A DNA stretch of 64,000 nucleotides from Pelagimonas varians (GCF_003208435.1 NZ_QKMF01000001.1:248001-312000); one strand, 5' to 3'. Positions 36,810 to 46,066 are shown, numbered from the stretch's first letter. The notes: generated from the sequence alone by a model not told the origin. Made by a program: numbers and translations.

Positions 36810-37375
36810 TGATACGGGCGGCGGTCCTTCTTTCGGCCGCTATGGCCCTTCCGCTTTCGGCGGAAGGGATTCCTGTGTTTGACGAAACCTTGGGGTTTGA
36901 AATCTCGGGGCTTGCCTTGGATGGCGGGCTTTTGGTGAACAATGCTGGGCAGGGGTTCTTTTGCGATGTCGATGACAGCGAAAAGGCCACCCATCTGGTT
37001 TTGAGGTCGTGCATTCCGTTTCTTGGACCTTTGGCTGCGGCTGCGTTGAATGATTCATCATCAGCAGATGGTCCGCTGGAAGCCGGTTTTGTCGCTGGTC
37101 TGGAAACTCTTCCCGAACCCGCCTTTACGCCCGCGATTGTTGATGCCTTTACCGAAATGGGCTGTGTGATCGATTTTAATGGCGGCGAAGATGCCTTTAT
37201 CGCTGAGGTGGCGCATCAATTGGCGCGTTCAACCGGCTATACCGGTCCGGTCACTGATGTATCCTTCGAGGCTGTCAAACATTTGTCTGAACCCGCGGCA
37301 GACGCAATGGTAGAGCAAGGCCGCATTGTTTTGGACCGCGATGCCATGACCGCCACGTTTACCGAGTGTCAGTGA
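36806..37375 (+). CDS. Exported cysteine-paired protein in the nuo operon
   Basis: A 189-residue protein with a signal peptide ([19 protein letters not shown]) and four cysteines in the mature part. The ATGA overlap with nuoD shows it belongs to the operon. The C-terminal half (MGC...LSEPAAD...VEQGRIVLD...FTEC) aligns loosely with the whole of the next small lipoprotein, suggesting a shared domain. Function is unknown. A periplasmic location would put it on the outer face of complex I's membrane arm. Confidence 0.7.
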   Translation: MMIRAAVLLSAAMALPLSAEGIPVFDETLGFEISGLALDGGLLVNNAGQGFFCDVDDSEKATHLVLRSCIPFLGPLAAAALNDSSSADGPLEAGFVAGLETLPEPAFTPAIVDAFTEMGCVIDFNGGEDAFIAEVAHQLARSTGYTGPVTDVSFEAVKHLSEPAADAMVEQGRIVLDRDAMTATFTECQ

Positions 37376-37427
37376 CGGGCGTTGATATCGCCCAGTGTGA
37401 CTTAAAGAATGCCCAGAAAGGCTGAAG

Positions 37428-37718
37428 ATGAAGAAACTCGTTCCCGCTCTTGCTGCAATGGCTTTGACAACGGCCTGTGTGATGCCCCCCAAAGATGTGA
37501 CCGACGAAGATCTGGTCGCCTATGATGCGGCTGTGGCTTCGATCGGGTGCGATCTTCGGTCCGAGTCTGATTACCTGCCTGTTGAATTGCAAACGGGCCT
37601 GACACGCGAAAAAATCATTGAAATCGGTCAATACAAACTCTCGACCGAAGAAGTTGTGGCATTGGAAGGCGGCGGTGTCCGTCTTGTCACTGGTGCCTGC
37701 GCGCCCACAGCGGCGTAA
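37428..37718 (+). CDS. Small lipoprotein in the nuo operon
   Basis: 96 residues with a lipoprotein signal (MKKLVPALAAMALTTAC; lipobox LTTAC) and a short domain bounded by two cysteines (SIGCDLRSE ... VTGAC). An AGAAAGGC site lies upstream. The domain pattern, GC then helix, LSTEEVVALEGGGVRL and a final Cys, resembles the C-terminal half of the preceding gene. I know no function. Confidence 0.7.
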   Translation: MKKLVPALAAMALTTACVMPPKDVTDEDLVAYDAAVASIGCDLRSESDYLPVELQTGLTREKIIEIGQYKLSTEEVVALEGGGVRLVTGACAPTAA

Positions 37719-37817
37719 TCCCAATTCGCCAAAGGGTGCGCGGCATCCTTTGGCATGAAAACAAACAGTCACCGGGCGTTGACCTTTGTCCGGATAGCCA
37801 ACCGAAAGACCAAAGAT

Positions 37818-39113
37818 ATGCTGCGTCGTTTGCACTCCGAACAACCTGAAAGCTTTGAATTCACACCGGCCAATCTGGCCTGGGCCCAAAGTCAGGTCAG
37901 CAAGTATCCGCAAGGCCGTCAGGCCAGCGCGATTATTCCGCTGCTCTGGCGCGCGCAAGAACAAGAAGGCTGGCTGACCCGCCCCGCTATTGAATATGTC
38001 GCGGACATGCTGGACATGGCCTATATTCGTGCGCTCGAAGTGGCGTCTTTCTACTTTATGTTCCAGCTGCAACCGGTTGGATCCGTCGCCCACATCCAGA
38101 TTTGCGGTACGCTGTCTTGTATGATTTGCGGCGCAGAAGATCTGATGGCGGTTTGCAAAGACAAGATTGCCGCCAAGCCACACGCATTGTCAGCCGACGG
38201 CAAATTCAGTTGGGAAGAAGTCGAATGTCTGGGCGCTTGTACCAATGCTCCGATGGCGCAAATCGGCAAAGATTATTACGAAGATCTGACCGCCGAAAAG
38301 CTAGGTCAGTTACTGGATGATATGGCCGCTGGAAAAGTGCCTCAGGTTGGTCCGCAAAATGGACGTTTTGCGGCAGAGCCGTCTTCTGGGATTTCGTCAC
38401 TGACGGAATTTGTGAATGGCTCGATCAAGCTGAATGCCTCGGCGCAACTTGCAGCCGAAATCGGTGATACAATCAAGCGGATCGACGGCACAGAAGTTCC
38501 GGTTATTCAAGGTTGGGAAGATCAGTCTGACGGCGGCGCAGAGGCGGCGATTGCCTCGGTCGGGACACCTGCAAACACAGCTACGGCCCCTAAGGCACCC
38601 GCGGTGAAACCTGCTGCTGTGGCCGAAGAGACCGTGGAAACAGCCCCCGCCGAGCCGCTTTTGAAAGCGTCTAAACCACTTGCCGGTCAGGCGGAGCTGG
38701 CTGGGAAAAAAGGCACCTGGCGCTATGAAGGCGGCGATAAACCTGCGTCAGAGGGTCAAAAAGCCGAAAAACCTGCGGCTACGACCAATGTCGCGGACAC
38801 CCCTTCAGAGCAGGCGGAAGGTGAGAAACCTTCGACTTTGGACGCAGCCCGAGAGGGCGGTGCAGATGATCTGAAACTGATCAAGGGCGTTGGCCCAAAG
38901 CTGGAAAAAATGCTTAATTCCATGGGGTTCTACCACTTTGACCAAGTCGCGTCCTGGAAGGCGAGCGAGTTGGCTTGGGTGGATCAAAACCTTGAAGGTT
39001 TCAAGGGCCGCGCGACTCGGGACGAATGGGTGGCGCAAGCCAAAACCCTTGCGTCAGGGGAAGAAACCGAATTTGCTACCCGTGCTAAAAAGGACGACAT
39101 CTATAAAGACTAG
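37818..39113 (+). CDS. nuoE: NADH-quinone oxidoreductase subunit E with C-terminal H3TH-like extension
   Basis: The first 180 residues are a normal NuoE (24-kDa type), a thioredoxin fold binding the N1a [2Fe-2S] cluster through Cys96, Cys101, Cys137 and Cys141 (CGTLSC and CLGAC). A 250-residue extension follows: a low-complexity Ala/Pro/Glu linker, one [17 protein letters not shown] motif (about residues 290-306), and a C-terminal helix-hairpin-helix domain (residues 346-412; [28 protein letters not shown]). Total 431 residues, about twice the usual. The extension's domain recurs in the next two genes. The start at 37818 ([13 protein letters not shown]) gives the family N-terminus. Confidence 0.92.
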   Translation: MLRRLHSEQPESFEFTPANLAWAQSQVSKYPQGRQASAIIPLLWRAQEQEGWLTRPAIEYVADMLDMAYIRALEVASFYFMFQLQPVGSVAHIQICGTLSCMICGAEDLMAVCKDKIAAKPHALSADGKFSWEEVECLGACTNAPMAQIGKDYYEDLTAEKLGQLLDDMAAGKVPQVGPQNGRFAAEPSSGISSLTEFVNGSIKLNASAQLAAEIGDTIKRIDGTEVPVIQGWEDQSDGGAEAAIASVGTPANTATAPKAPAVKPAAVAEETVETAPAEPLLKASKPLAGQAELAGKKGTWRYEGGDKPASEGQKAEKPAATTNVADTPSEQAEGEKPSTLDAAREGGADDLKLIKGVGPKLEKMLNSMGFYHFDQVASWKASELAWVDQNLEGFKGRATRDEWVAQAKTLASGEETEFATRAKKDDIYKD

Positions 39114-39145
39114 ATGTGCATAGACGCGGATAGGGAGATTCGAAG

Positions 39146-40147
39146 ATGAGCAACGTGACTGGCGGGCAGGGATGCCCGATGAAATGTTGGTCAGCGGCAG
39201 GGGTGATCGGTGTTGTGACAGCACTGATCCTGATTGCTGTGGCTGGCAAGGGTGTAATGGCAGGTTTGATCCTTGGGATCTTGGCAGCGGTGCTGCTTGG
39301 GCTGCTGTTCACGTGGTTATTTTGTGCTCCCGTTCCCGCGATTGGTGCATCCGGCAATGTCGCTGACGCAGCGGTTGCCTCTGCCGAACCGGCGGCTGTG
39401 ACGCCATCCCCAGCCCCGATTGCACAGCCGGTTGTGGCTGAGCCGGTGGCTGCAGTTCCCGAAAAGCCGGTTGAAGCCGCGCCCGTTGTGGCGGAAGCGG
39501 CTGACGCAGCTGCGGATGTTAAAGAGTCAGAGGTCGAGGCTTCAGATACGGTTGTAAAGCCAACCGCCGCTCTGGCAGGGCAAGACGAATTGTCCGGTAA
39601 AAAAGGCGATTGGCGCTACGAAGGCGGCGAAGCGCCTCAGACAGAGACCACTGAGGCGGCGCAAGCCCCGGACGCTCCGGTTGCAGCCGAATCTGTTGTT
39701 AAACCGTCAACAGCTTTGGCCGGTCAGGCTGAACTTGCCGAAAAAAAGGGCACTTGGCGCTATGAGGGCGGCGATGCTTTGCCCAAAGCGGATGAAAGCC
39801 CTGCGGTTGATGCTGGTAAAGACTATGACGGCGACGGCATTTTGGAAGGCACCGAAGAGGGCACGCGCCCTGCGTTGTTGGACGGGCCGGGTGAAGGCGG
39901 TGCGGATAATCTCAAAGAGATCAAAGGCATCGGACCGAAGCTTGAAAAAGTGTGCCATGGTCTTGGCGTCTATCACTTTAGCCAGATTGCAGCATGGAAC
40001 GAAGATGAAGTCGCTTGGGCCAACGCCAATCTGGTTGGTTTCAAAGGCCGGGTAACCCGTGACAACTGGGTTGAGCAGGCAAAAATACTGGCAGCGGGCG
40101 GCGAGACGGAATTCTCGAAACGCGTTGACAAAGGCGGGGTCTACTAG
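39146..40147 (+). CDS. Membrane-anchored protein with WRYEGG repeats, EF-hand-like loop and H3TH-like domain
   Basis: 333 residues of unknown function. Two membrane helices (about residues 15-35 and 38-60) are followed by a 75-residue Ala/Pro/Val/Glu linker, two copies of the GQxELxxKKGxWRYEGG motif (WRYEGG at 156-161 and 204-209), a perfect EF-hand-like loop (DYDGDGILEGTE, 226-237) and a C-terminal helix-hairpin-helix domain (252-315; IKGIGPKLEKV, GFKGRVTRDNWVEQA). The last domain is the same as in NuoE and the next gene. It follows nuoE by 32 bases and ends before a terminator-like hairpin. AGGGAGA lies upstream of the ATG. Confidence 0.85.
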   Translation: MSNVTGGQGCPMKCWSAAGVIGVVTALILIAVAGKGVMAGLILGILAAVLLGLLFTWLFCAPVPAIGASGNVADAAVASAEPAAVTPSPAPIAQPVVAEPVAAVPEKPVEAAPVVAEAADAAADVKESEVEASDTVVKPTAALAGQDELSGKKGDWRYEGGEAPQTETTEAAQAPDAPVAAESVVKPSTALAGQAELAEKKGTWRYEGGDALPKADESPAVDAGKDYDGDGILEGTEEGTRPALLDGPGEGGADNLKEIKGIGPKLEKVCHGLGVYHFSQIAAWNEDEVAWANANLVGFKGRVTRDNWVEQAKILAAGGETEFSKRVDKGGVY

Positions 40148-40235
40148 GACCCTGCGACACCACTATGTCTTGCGTGCTGCGCTGCAGTATGCGAGGCGTA
40201 AACCGGCACTGTTGGGGAGGAACGGGGCTTTAATT

Positions 40236-40257
40236 GCGCAGACGGTCTGCGCTTTTT
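40236..40257 (+). terminator. Terminator-like hairpin inside the nuo operon
   Basis: GCGCAG and CTGCGC (extendable to eight bases) close a tight loop and are followed directly by TTTTT. It lies between the membrane-anchored H3TH protein and the next H3TH gene, within the nuo cluster, so it would act as an attenuator or split the operon. Confidence 0.75.
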
Positions 40258-40276
40258 AATTGCTTGGAGCGATGAC

Positions 40277-41098
40277 GTGACCATTACGACCCCCATGATG
40301 AAGATGACACCAGATTTTACACCTGTTGCCCGTGCATTCGCACTGCAAACCCGTATCGCCGGACAATCGAGCGAAACGATGATGCGTTTGGCGATGTTGC
40401 CTTGGAACAGCTGGACTGCTGGCGTGACTGCTTTGAAGACAACTCCGGCAGCGAAACCTGCTGCCAAACCCCAAGCCGCCCCTGTTGCGGTGGCCAAGAA
40501 AGCCGCGGTTGCCAAGCCATTGGCCAAAAAAGCTGCACCAAAGACGCCAGAGAAATCCGTTGCAGACGTCGCTGCGAAACCTGTAGCGCTGGTCGCCGAA
40601 ACACCTGTTGCTGCAAAGCCGGTCGCTGTGAAGCCCGAGGCTGCTGCCCCGGTGGCTCCGGCGAAAATCGTTGCTGCACCTGTCGCTGACAAGCCGGTTG
40701 CAAAAGCCAAACCTGTTGATTCGAAACCTGCCGCGCCCGTTGCCGCAGTGGTTGCAGAGACCAAGCCCGTACCAAAGGCCGCGGCCAAAGTTGAAGCCAA
40801 GCCGGAAATCAAAGCCGCAGCCAAGGTCGCGCCAAAGGCAGAGACCAAAGCCGATGCAGACAAGCCTGCGATGCTTAAGGCGGCGCGTAACGGCCAGCCG
40901 GATGACCTAACGCAATTGAAAGGTGTTGGCCCCAAGTTGGCTTTGGCCTTGCAAGAGGCGGGCATCTACCACTACGACCAGATCGCGGAATGGACAGATG
41001 TTCAAACCGCTTGGGTTGACGAAAATATCGCTGGTGTGCGTGGCCGTGCGTCGCGCAATGAATGGGTCGAACAGGCCCTAGAACTGGCAACGGCATAA
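40277..41098 (+). CDS. Histone-H1-like linker protein with C-terminal H3TH-like domain
   Basis: 273 residues. The first 50 form a short helical segment (FALQTRIAGQSSETMMRLAM, with WNSW) faintly like phasins. Residues 55-200 are a low-complexity run of Ala, Lys, Pro and Val (KKAAVAKPLAKKAAPK and similar), resembling histone H1-type tails. Residues about 205-270 are the third copy of the helix-hairpin-helix domain (LTQLKGVGPKLALALQ, WVDENIAGVRGRASR). A basic tail plus this fold suggests nucleic-acid binding, which is inference. GTG at 40277 follows GGAG by eight bases. Confidence 0.85.
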   Translation: MTITTPMMKMTPDFTPVARAFALQTRIAGQSSETMMRLAMLPWNSWTAGVTALKTTPAAKPAAKPQAAPVAVAKKAAVAKPLAKKAAPKTPEKSVADVAAKPVALVAETPVAAKPVAVKPEAAAPVAPAKIVAAPVADKPVAKAKPVDSKPAAPVAAVVAETKPVPKAAAKVEAKPEIKAAAKVAPKAETKADADKPAMLKAARNGQPDDLTQLKGVGPKLALALQEAGIYHYDQIAEWTDVQTAWVDENIAGVRGRASRNEWVEQALELATA

Positions 41099-41113
41099 AC
41101 CTTGGGGGCGGAC

Positions 41114-41332
41114 ATGCGCGATAAGGCCAATCAGGCACGGCAGGGACGGGCGATTTCGCTTGTGATTGCAGGTGTTGCGATTGGCTGGATCGCCATGACC
41201 GCCCTTGGGCAAGCGTTGGATTGGACCCAGCGCACACGCGTCTTGTTTGATCTTTTGGCTTTGGCCGGATTCGCAATGGCGATATGGATGATTTACGGAC
41301 TCTGGCGGGATCGCCAGAAAGACAAGGACTAG
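41114..41332 (+). CDS. DUF5337-type small membrane protein
   Basis: 72 residues, two membrane helices ([18 protein letters not shown] and [20 protein letters not shown]) with basic ends ([20 protein letters not shown]). This layout matches DUF5337, a Rhodobacterales family that I recall next to nuoF. It could be an assembly factor or accessory subunit of complex I; there is no direct evidence. The ATG at 41114 follows GGGGGCGG. The gene ends seven bases before nuoF. Confidence 0.75.
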   Translation: MRDKANQARQGRAISLVIAGVAIGWIAMTALGQALDWTQRTRVLFDLLALAGFAMAIWMIYGLWRDRQKDKD

Positions 41333-41339
41333 GGTGGCT

Positions 41340-42638
41340 ATGCTTCAGGATCAGGATCGGATCTTTACCAACCTCTACGGAATGCATGACCGGACACTGG
41401 CCGGCGCGCAAAAGCGCGGCCATTGGGATGGGACTGCGAAGATCATTCAAAACGGACGCGATTGGATCATTGATCAAATGAAGGCGTCGGGCCTGCGTGG
41501 TCGCGGCGGGGCGGGTTTCCCGACCGGTCTGAAATGGTCCTTCATGCCAAAAGAAAGCGACGGTCGCCCGTCCTATTTGGTGGTGAACGCAGACGAATCC
41601 GAGCCAGGCACCTGTAAAGACCGCGAAATCATGCGCCATGATCCGCATACGCTGATCGAAGGGTGCTTGATCGCCTCTTTCGCGATGCAGGCCAACAAAT
41701 GCTACATCTACATTCGCGGCGAATACATCCGCGAAAAAGAAGCGCTGCAAGCGGCAATCGACGAAGCCTATGAAGCGGGTTTGCTGGGTAAGAACGCTGC
41801 TGGCTCTGGCTGGGACTTTGATTTGTTCCTGCATCATGGAGCTGGCGCGTATATTTGCGGTGAAGAAACCGCTTTGCTTGAAAGCCTTGAAGGCAAGAAG
41901 GGCATGCCGCGGATGAAACCGCCATTCCCTGCGGGCTCTGGCCTGTATGGTTGCCCGACCACGGTGAACAATGTCGAATCAATCGCAGTTGTTCCAACTA
42001 TTTTGCGCCGCGGCCCTGAATGGTTTGCGGGCTTTGGCCGTCAGAACAACGCGGGTACAAAGCTGTTTGCGATTTCCGGCCACGTCAACAACCCATGTGT
42101 TGTTGAAGAGGCGATGTCGATTTCCTTCGAAGAGCTGATCGAGAAGCACTGCGGTGGTATTCGCGGCGGTTGGGACAATCTGCTGGCAGTAATTCCCGGC
42201 GGGTCGTCGGTACCTTGTGTGCGCGGTGAGCACATGAAAGACGCGATCATGGATTTCGACTACCTGCGCGGCGAACTTGGCTCCGGCCTTGGGACTGCGG
42301 CGGTGATCGTCATGGACAAACAGACTGACATAATCAAAGCGATCTGGCGTCTGTCCAAGTTTTACAAACATGAAAGCTGCGGCCAGTGTACCCCTTGCCG
42401 CGAAGGCACGGGCTGGATGATGCGCGTGATGGATCGTTTGGTGCGCGGCGAAGCAGACGTCGAAGAAATCGATATGCTTTGGGACGTGACCAAGCAGGTC
42501 GAAGGCCACACAATTTGCGCCCTTGGCGATGCGGCTGCTTGGCCGATTCAGGGTTTGATCCGCAACTTCCGCGAGGAAATTGAAGACCGGATCAAAGCTC
42601 AAAAGTCCGGAAAAGTCAGCGCAATCGCGGCTGAGTAA
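41340..42638 (+). CDS. nuoF: NADH-quinone oxidoreductase subunit F
   Basis: NADH-binding subunit of complex I, carrying FMN and cluster N3, 432 residues. The NADH/FMN loop [13 protein letters not shown], the [13 protein letters not shown] segment and the cluster ligands [13 protein letters not shown] and later [10 protein letters not shown] are all present. An in-frame GTG at 41334 is possible, but ATG 41340 ([14 protein letters not shown]) fits the family. It is followed by a terminator-like hairpin. Confidence 0.96.
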   Translation: MLQDQDRIFTNLYGMHDRTLAGAQKRGHWDGTAKIIQNGRDWIIDQMKASGLRGRGGAGFPTGLKWSFMPKESDGRPSYLVVNADESEPGTCKDREIMRHDPHTLIEGCLIASFAMQANKCYIYIRGEYIREKEALQAAIDEAYEAGLLGKNAAGSGWDFDLFLHHGAGAYICGEETALLESLEGKKGMPRMKPPFPAGSGLYGCPTTVNNVESIAVVPTILRRGPEWFAGFGRQNNAGTKLFAISGHVNNPCVVEEAMSISFEELIEKHCGGIRGGWDNLLAVIPGGSSVPCVRGEHMKDAIMDFDYLRGELGSGLGTAAVIVMDKQTDIIKAIWRLSKFYKHESCGQCTPCREGTGWMMRVMDRLVRGEADVEEIDMLWDVTKQVEGHTICALGDAAAWPIQGLIRNFREEIEDRIKAQKSGKVSAIAAE

Positions 42639-42662
42639 CAGACAGTTCCAAGACGTATCAGG

Positions 42663-42687
42663 CGGGGGCATTTTGTGTCCCCGTTTT
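42663..42687 (+). terminator. Terminator-like hairpin after nuoF
   Basis: CGGGGGCA and TGTCCCCG (one G-T pair) make an eight-base stem with a five-base loop, followed by TTTT. With the hairpin at 40236 it brackets the third H3TH gene, the DUF5337 gene and nuoF. Confidence 0.65.
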
Positions 42688-42871
42688 GAGTCTGCGTCCT
42701 ATCCCATGCAAACCGAATGCGTTTGTGAACTCTGTAGGCTTGACCTATTGTCACGCAAACGCAAAACTGATTGTTGCCAAGACATTCATTTGGCTTATTG
42801 ATTTATGTCGTTTAGAGTATCATCACAGCTTTTAGCCGCAATTTCGCGCCGCTGTGCAGAGGAGGCCAATC

Positions 42872-43222
42872 ATGGAACGTCTTGCAATTTTAGTAATGAT
42901 GGGGCTCGCGGTCTCTGGGTGTTCGAACATTGGCCTGCTGTCGCATAAAAATGATCCCATGTTTGATGGCATCCGGTTTGGCGGCAAAGCCAAGGCGCAA
43001 GATGCGAATACGGAGCGCCAGCATTTTGTTTCAACGGTCAAACCCGTTTCGAAGTCATTCGACGGCGCACGTGAGGCCGCGGAATACAAAGGTATTCGTC
43101 ATTGTATTGAATACTTTGGTACGTCTGAAATCGACTGGCAGGTTGGCCCGGATACAGATCCAGCCGCACTTGTGATTGAAAATGATAGCGTGACCTATAT
43201 GGGCACATGCCGCGACGCATAG
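42872..43222 (+). CDS. Small lipoprotein between nuoF and nuoG
   Basis: 116 residues with a lipoprotein signal (MERLAILVMMGLAVSGC; lipobox VSGC) and two later cysteines, one in IRHCIEYFG and one in MGTC near the end, likely a disulfide. The body has one helix and a short beta region (IDWQVGPDTDPAALVIEND). AGGAGG lies upstream of the ATG at 42872. No known domain. It may have its own promoter in the 190-base stretch after the nuoF hairpin. Confidence 0.7.
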   Translation: MERLAILVMMGLAVSGCSNIGLLSHKNDPMFDGIRFGGKAKAQDANTERQHFVSTVKPVSKSFDGAREAAEYKGIRHCIEYFGTSEIDWQVGPDTDPAALVIENDSVTYMGTCRDA

Positions 43223-43343
43223 GCGGAAAACTGGCCTCGATTGGTCGAAACTTGCCGATTTTCAGGCAAATAGCCCGCTGATATTGAATAACACAACAGG
43301 TTGCACCCATGTTTGGGGGACTTAGTAACCTTGGAGGCCGCCG

Positions 43344-43754
43344 ATGCGCCCGATTCCCGTTGTTGTGTTTACCCTTGTCCTTGCTTTGACCTTTCCCCTA
43401 GCGGGCCCCGCCTTGGCAAAGGTTCCGCTGAGCAAAGTCTCCGCGATTGATGATTCCCTGATGGAGGTCGCGATCGCTGACGAGATTCGCAAGCAGTGCA
43501 ATGGTATTAGCGCACGCATGTTTCGTGCCTTGGGCCGGCTTGAGGATTTGAAGGCCTTGGCGCTTTCGATGGGTTACAGCAAAAAAGAAATCGAAGACTA
43601 TGTGACGTCGAAGTCGGAAAAACGGCGTATGCGCAGCAAGGCAGAGGCGTTTTTGTCCGGGCAGGGCGTTAACCCTAAGGACAAATCGCAATTATGCCGG
43701 TTTGGCTCGGCCGAGATGAAACGCGGCACTGGGATCGGCACATTGCTGCGGTAA
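43344..43754 (+). CDS. DUF5333-type exported protein
   Basis: 136 residues: signal peptide (MRPIPVVVFTLVLALTFPLAGPALA in the first 25), then a helical body beginning LSKVSAIDDSLMEVAIADEI and containing ALSMGYSKKEIEDYVTSKSEK. This pattern matches DUF5333, a Rhodobacterales family found near nuo genes. Two cysteines could pair. Its role in complex I assembly or envelope function is unknown. Confidence 0.75.
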   Translation: MRPIPVVVFTLVLALTFPLAGPALAKVPLSKVSAIDDSLMEVAIADEIRKQCNGISARMFRALGRLEDLKALALSMGYSKKEIEDYVTSKSEKRRMRSKAEAFLSGQGVNPKDKSQLCRFGSAEMKRGTGIGTLLR

Positions 43755-43821
43755 TTGCGCAATTTTGACGCAAGGCCAGGCCGGGGGGCTTTGGCGGGCG
43801 GTGCGCGTGTTTTCAGGTTTG

Positions 43822-43858
43822 GCCCCGTATCTGTTAACTATGCTTACCAATACGGGGC
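43822..43858. other. Hairpin in the DUF5333-nuoG gap
   Basis: GCCCCGTAT and ATACGGGGC pair perfectly around a 19-base loop. The T run after it is weak (TATTT), so it may be a poor terminator or an RNA-stabilising element. The 290-base gap 43755-44044 otherwise has AT-rich sequence (TATACATTCATAAATATGC) that could hold a promoter for nuoG. Confidence 0.5.
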
Positions 43859-44044
43859 TATTTCTTGAATATACATTCATAAATATGCATTTAACCGACC
43901 CCAATTCCGAGGGGGCGCGGCGATTTTTCCCGCTTTTCCTGCCTCTAACGTCTGGCGCTGCACGTGCACACAGGCTAGAAGGCGAAGGACCGCAGCCTGC
44001 CATAAAGGTGCGCTGTGCCAGCCATTAACGTGGAAGGGCCGGGC

Positions 44045-46063
44045 ATGTCCGAATTGCGCAAGATCATCATTGATGACCATGAAGTAGAAGTAGATGGTGC
44101 GTTGACGCTCATCCAGGCTTGTGAAGAAGCCGGGATCGAGGTGCCGCGCTTCTGCTATCACGAACGACTCTCTATCGCAGGCAATTGCCGGATGTGCTTG
44201 GTCGAGGTTGTGGGCGGTCCGCCCAAGCCCGCCGCGTCCTGCGCGATGCAGGTGCGCGATTTGCGCCCTGGCCCTGAAGGGCAGCCTCCGGTTGTAAAAA
44301 CCAATTCCCCCATGGTCAAAAAGGCCCGCGAAGGTGTGATGGAGTTTATGCTCATCAACCATCCGCTGGACTGCCCGATTTGTGATCAGGGCGGCGAATG
44401 TGACCTGCAAGACCAAGCTGTGGCTTACGGGGTGGATTTCTCACGCTTTACCGAAGCCAAGCGGGCGGTTGACGATCTCGACCTCGGACCTTTGGTTGAA
44501 ACGCACATGACACGCTGCATCAGCTGCACGCGCTGTGTTCGCTTCACATCTGAAGTGGCGGGAATCACCCAGATGGGCCAAACGGGTCGCGGCGAAGACG
44601 CCGAGATCACAAGCTATCTGAACCAGACGCTTGATTCGAATCTGCAAGGCAACATCATTGACCTGTGTCCGGTTGGGGCGCTGGTTTCAAAACCCTATGC
44701 CTTTACTGCCCGTCCGTGGGAATTGACCAAGACCGAAACCATCGATGTGATGGACGCGCTAGGATCAAACATCCGTGTTGATACCAAGGGCCGTGAAGTG
44801 AAGCGGATTTTACCGCGCAACCATGACGGTGTGAATGAGGAATGGATTTCCGACAAGTCGCGTTTCGTCTGGGATGGTTTGCGCCGCCAACGCTTGGATA
44901 CACCTTATATCCGTGAGAACGGAAAATTACGTCCGGCCACTTGGCCAGAGGCTTTGGGTGCTGCGGCTGTTGCCATCAAGGGCGCTTCTAAACTTGGGGC
45001 GCTTGTTGGCGACCTTGCCTCGACCGAAGCGGCGTTCAGCGTCAAGCAACTGGTCGAAGGGCAGGGCGGTATCGTCGAATGCCGTGTCGATGGCGCGCGT
45101 CTTCCTGCGGGCAACCGCTCTGGTTACGTTGGCACGGCCAGCATCGAAGACATTGATACTGCCAAGTATATCATGTTGATCGGCACAAACCCGCGCGAAG
45201 AAGCGCCGGTGTTGAATGCCCGCCTGCGCAAGTCTTGGATCAACGGCGCAAACGTTGCGTTGATTGGTGAAAAGGTCGACCTGACCTTTGACTATGTCCA
45301 CATGGGCACCGACCGCTCTGCGCTTGAAAAGCTCACTGAACATGAATTTGGCGAAGTCCGCGATGTGCCTTCATTGGTGATCGTTGGCCAAGGCGCTTTG
45401 ACCGAAGCAGACGGCGCTGCTGTTCTGGCTGCCGCCCAACAAGTGGTTGAACGCACCAACGGCAAATTGCTTGTGTTGCACACAGCGGCTGGTCGGGTTG
45501 GCGCACTGGATGTTGGCGCAGTCAATGATGGCGGGCGCAACGCCGTGTCGGATTGCGATGTCATCTATAACCTTGGCGCGGATGAAGTTGAAATCGCTGC
45601 CGGTGCATTTGTTATCTATCAAGGGTCGCATGGGGATCGCGGGGCACACCGTGCCGATGTGATCTTGCCAAGCGCGGCCTATACCGAAGAAAACGGTTTG
45701 TTTGTAAACACCGAAGGGCGTCCGCAACTTGCGATGCGCGCGGGGTTTGCACCGGGTGAAGCCAAGGAAAACTGGGCTATCTTGCGTGCCTTGAGCGCCG
45801 AGATCGAAGCGACCCAGCCTTGGGATAGCCTTGCAGCATTGCGTCAGGCATTGATTGAGGCGGTTCCGCACTTGGCCAAAGTGGACACTGTGCCGGAAAA
45901 TGACTGGCAGGCGGAAGCAATGGACAAGCTGGGCAAGGCGGATTTCCGCAATGCAGTCAGTGACTTCTATTTGACCAACCCGATTGCACGGGCGTCGAGC
46001 CTGATGGCTGATCTGTCGCGTTCCGCAAAAGAACGTGCCAACACGCCTTTGGCGGCCGAATAA
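44045..46063 (+). CDS. nuoG: NADH-quinone oxidoreductase subunit G
   Basis: The 75-kDa-type subunit, 672 residues, carrying several iron-sulfur clusters that relay electrons from NuoF to NuoB. The N-terminal [2Fe-2S] ligands are in [19 protein letters not shown] (19 residues), then [15 protein letters not shown] and [16 protein letters not shown]. The C-terminal part is a molybdopterin-oxidoreductase-like fold without its cofactor. I chose ATG 44045 ([14 protein letters not shown]); the frame extends ten codons upstream. Confidence 0.96.
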   Translation: MSELRKIIIDDHEVEVDGALTLIQACEEAGIEVPRFCYHERLSIAGNCRMCLVEVVGGPPKPAASCAMQVRDLRPGPEGQPPVVKTNSPMVKKAREGVMEFMLINHPLDCPICDQGGECDLQDQAVAYGVDFSRFTEAKRAVDDLDLGPLVETHMTRCISCTRCVRFTSEVAGITQMGQTGRGEDAEITSYLNQTLDSNLQGNIIDLCPVGALVSKPYAFTARPWELTKTETIDVMDALGSNIRVDTKGREVKRILPRNHDGVNEEWISDKSRFVWDGLRRQRLDTPYIRENGKLRPATWPEALGAAAVAIKGASKLGALVGDLASTEAAFSVKQLVEGQGGIVECRVDGARLPAGNRSGYVGTASIEDIDTAKYIMLIGTNPREEAPVLNARLRKSWINGANVALIGEKVDLTFDYVHMGTDRSALEKLTEHEFGEVRDVPSLVIVGQGALTEADGAAVLAAAQQVVERTNGKLLVLHTAAGRVGALDVGAVNDGGRNAVSDCDVIYNLGADEVEIAAGAFVIYQGSHGDRGAHRADVILPSAAYTEENGLFVNTEGRPQLAMRAGFAPGEAKENWAILRALSAEIEATQPWDSLAALRQALIEAVPHLAKVDTVPENDWQAEAMDKLGKADFRNAVSDFYLTNPIARASSLMADLSRSAKERANTPLAAE

Positions 46064-46066
46064 GCA

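Noticed and set aside
38582-39760. Direct DNA repeats in the WRYEGG region as a tandem-repeat or CRISPR-like array
   Set aside because: Only three copies occur, they are in frame in coding sequence and unevenly spaced, so it is a protein motif and not an array.
40144-40965. Minus-strand frame opposite the Lys/Ala/Pro-rich H3TH protein
   Set aside because: The Ala/Gly/Thr-rich product mirrors the low-complexity linker on the plus strand. The plus-strand frame has the conserved C-terminal domain and a ribosome site.
42580-42801. Short plus-strand frame overlapping the end of nuoF
   Set aside because: It crosses the terminator-like hairpin, starts inside nuoF without a ribosome site and is not hydrophobic or family-like.
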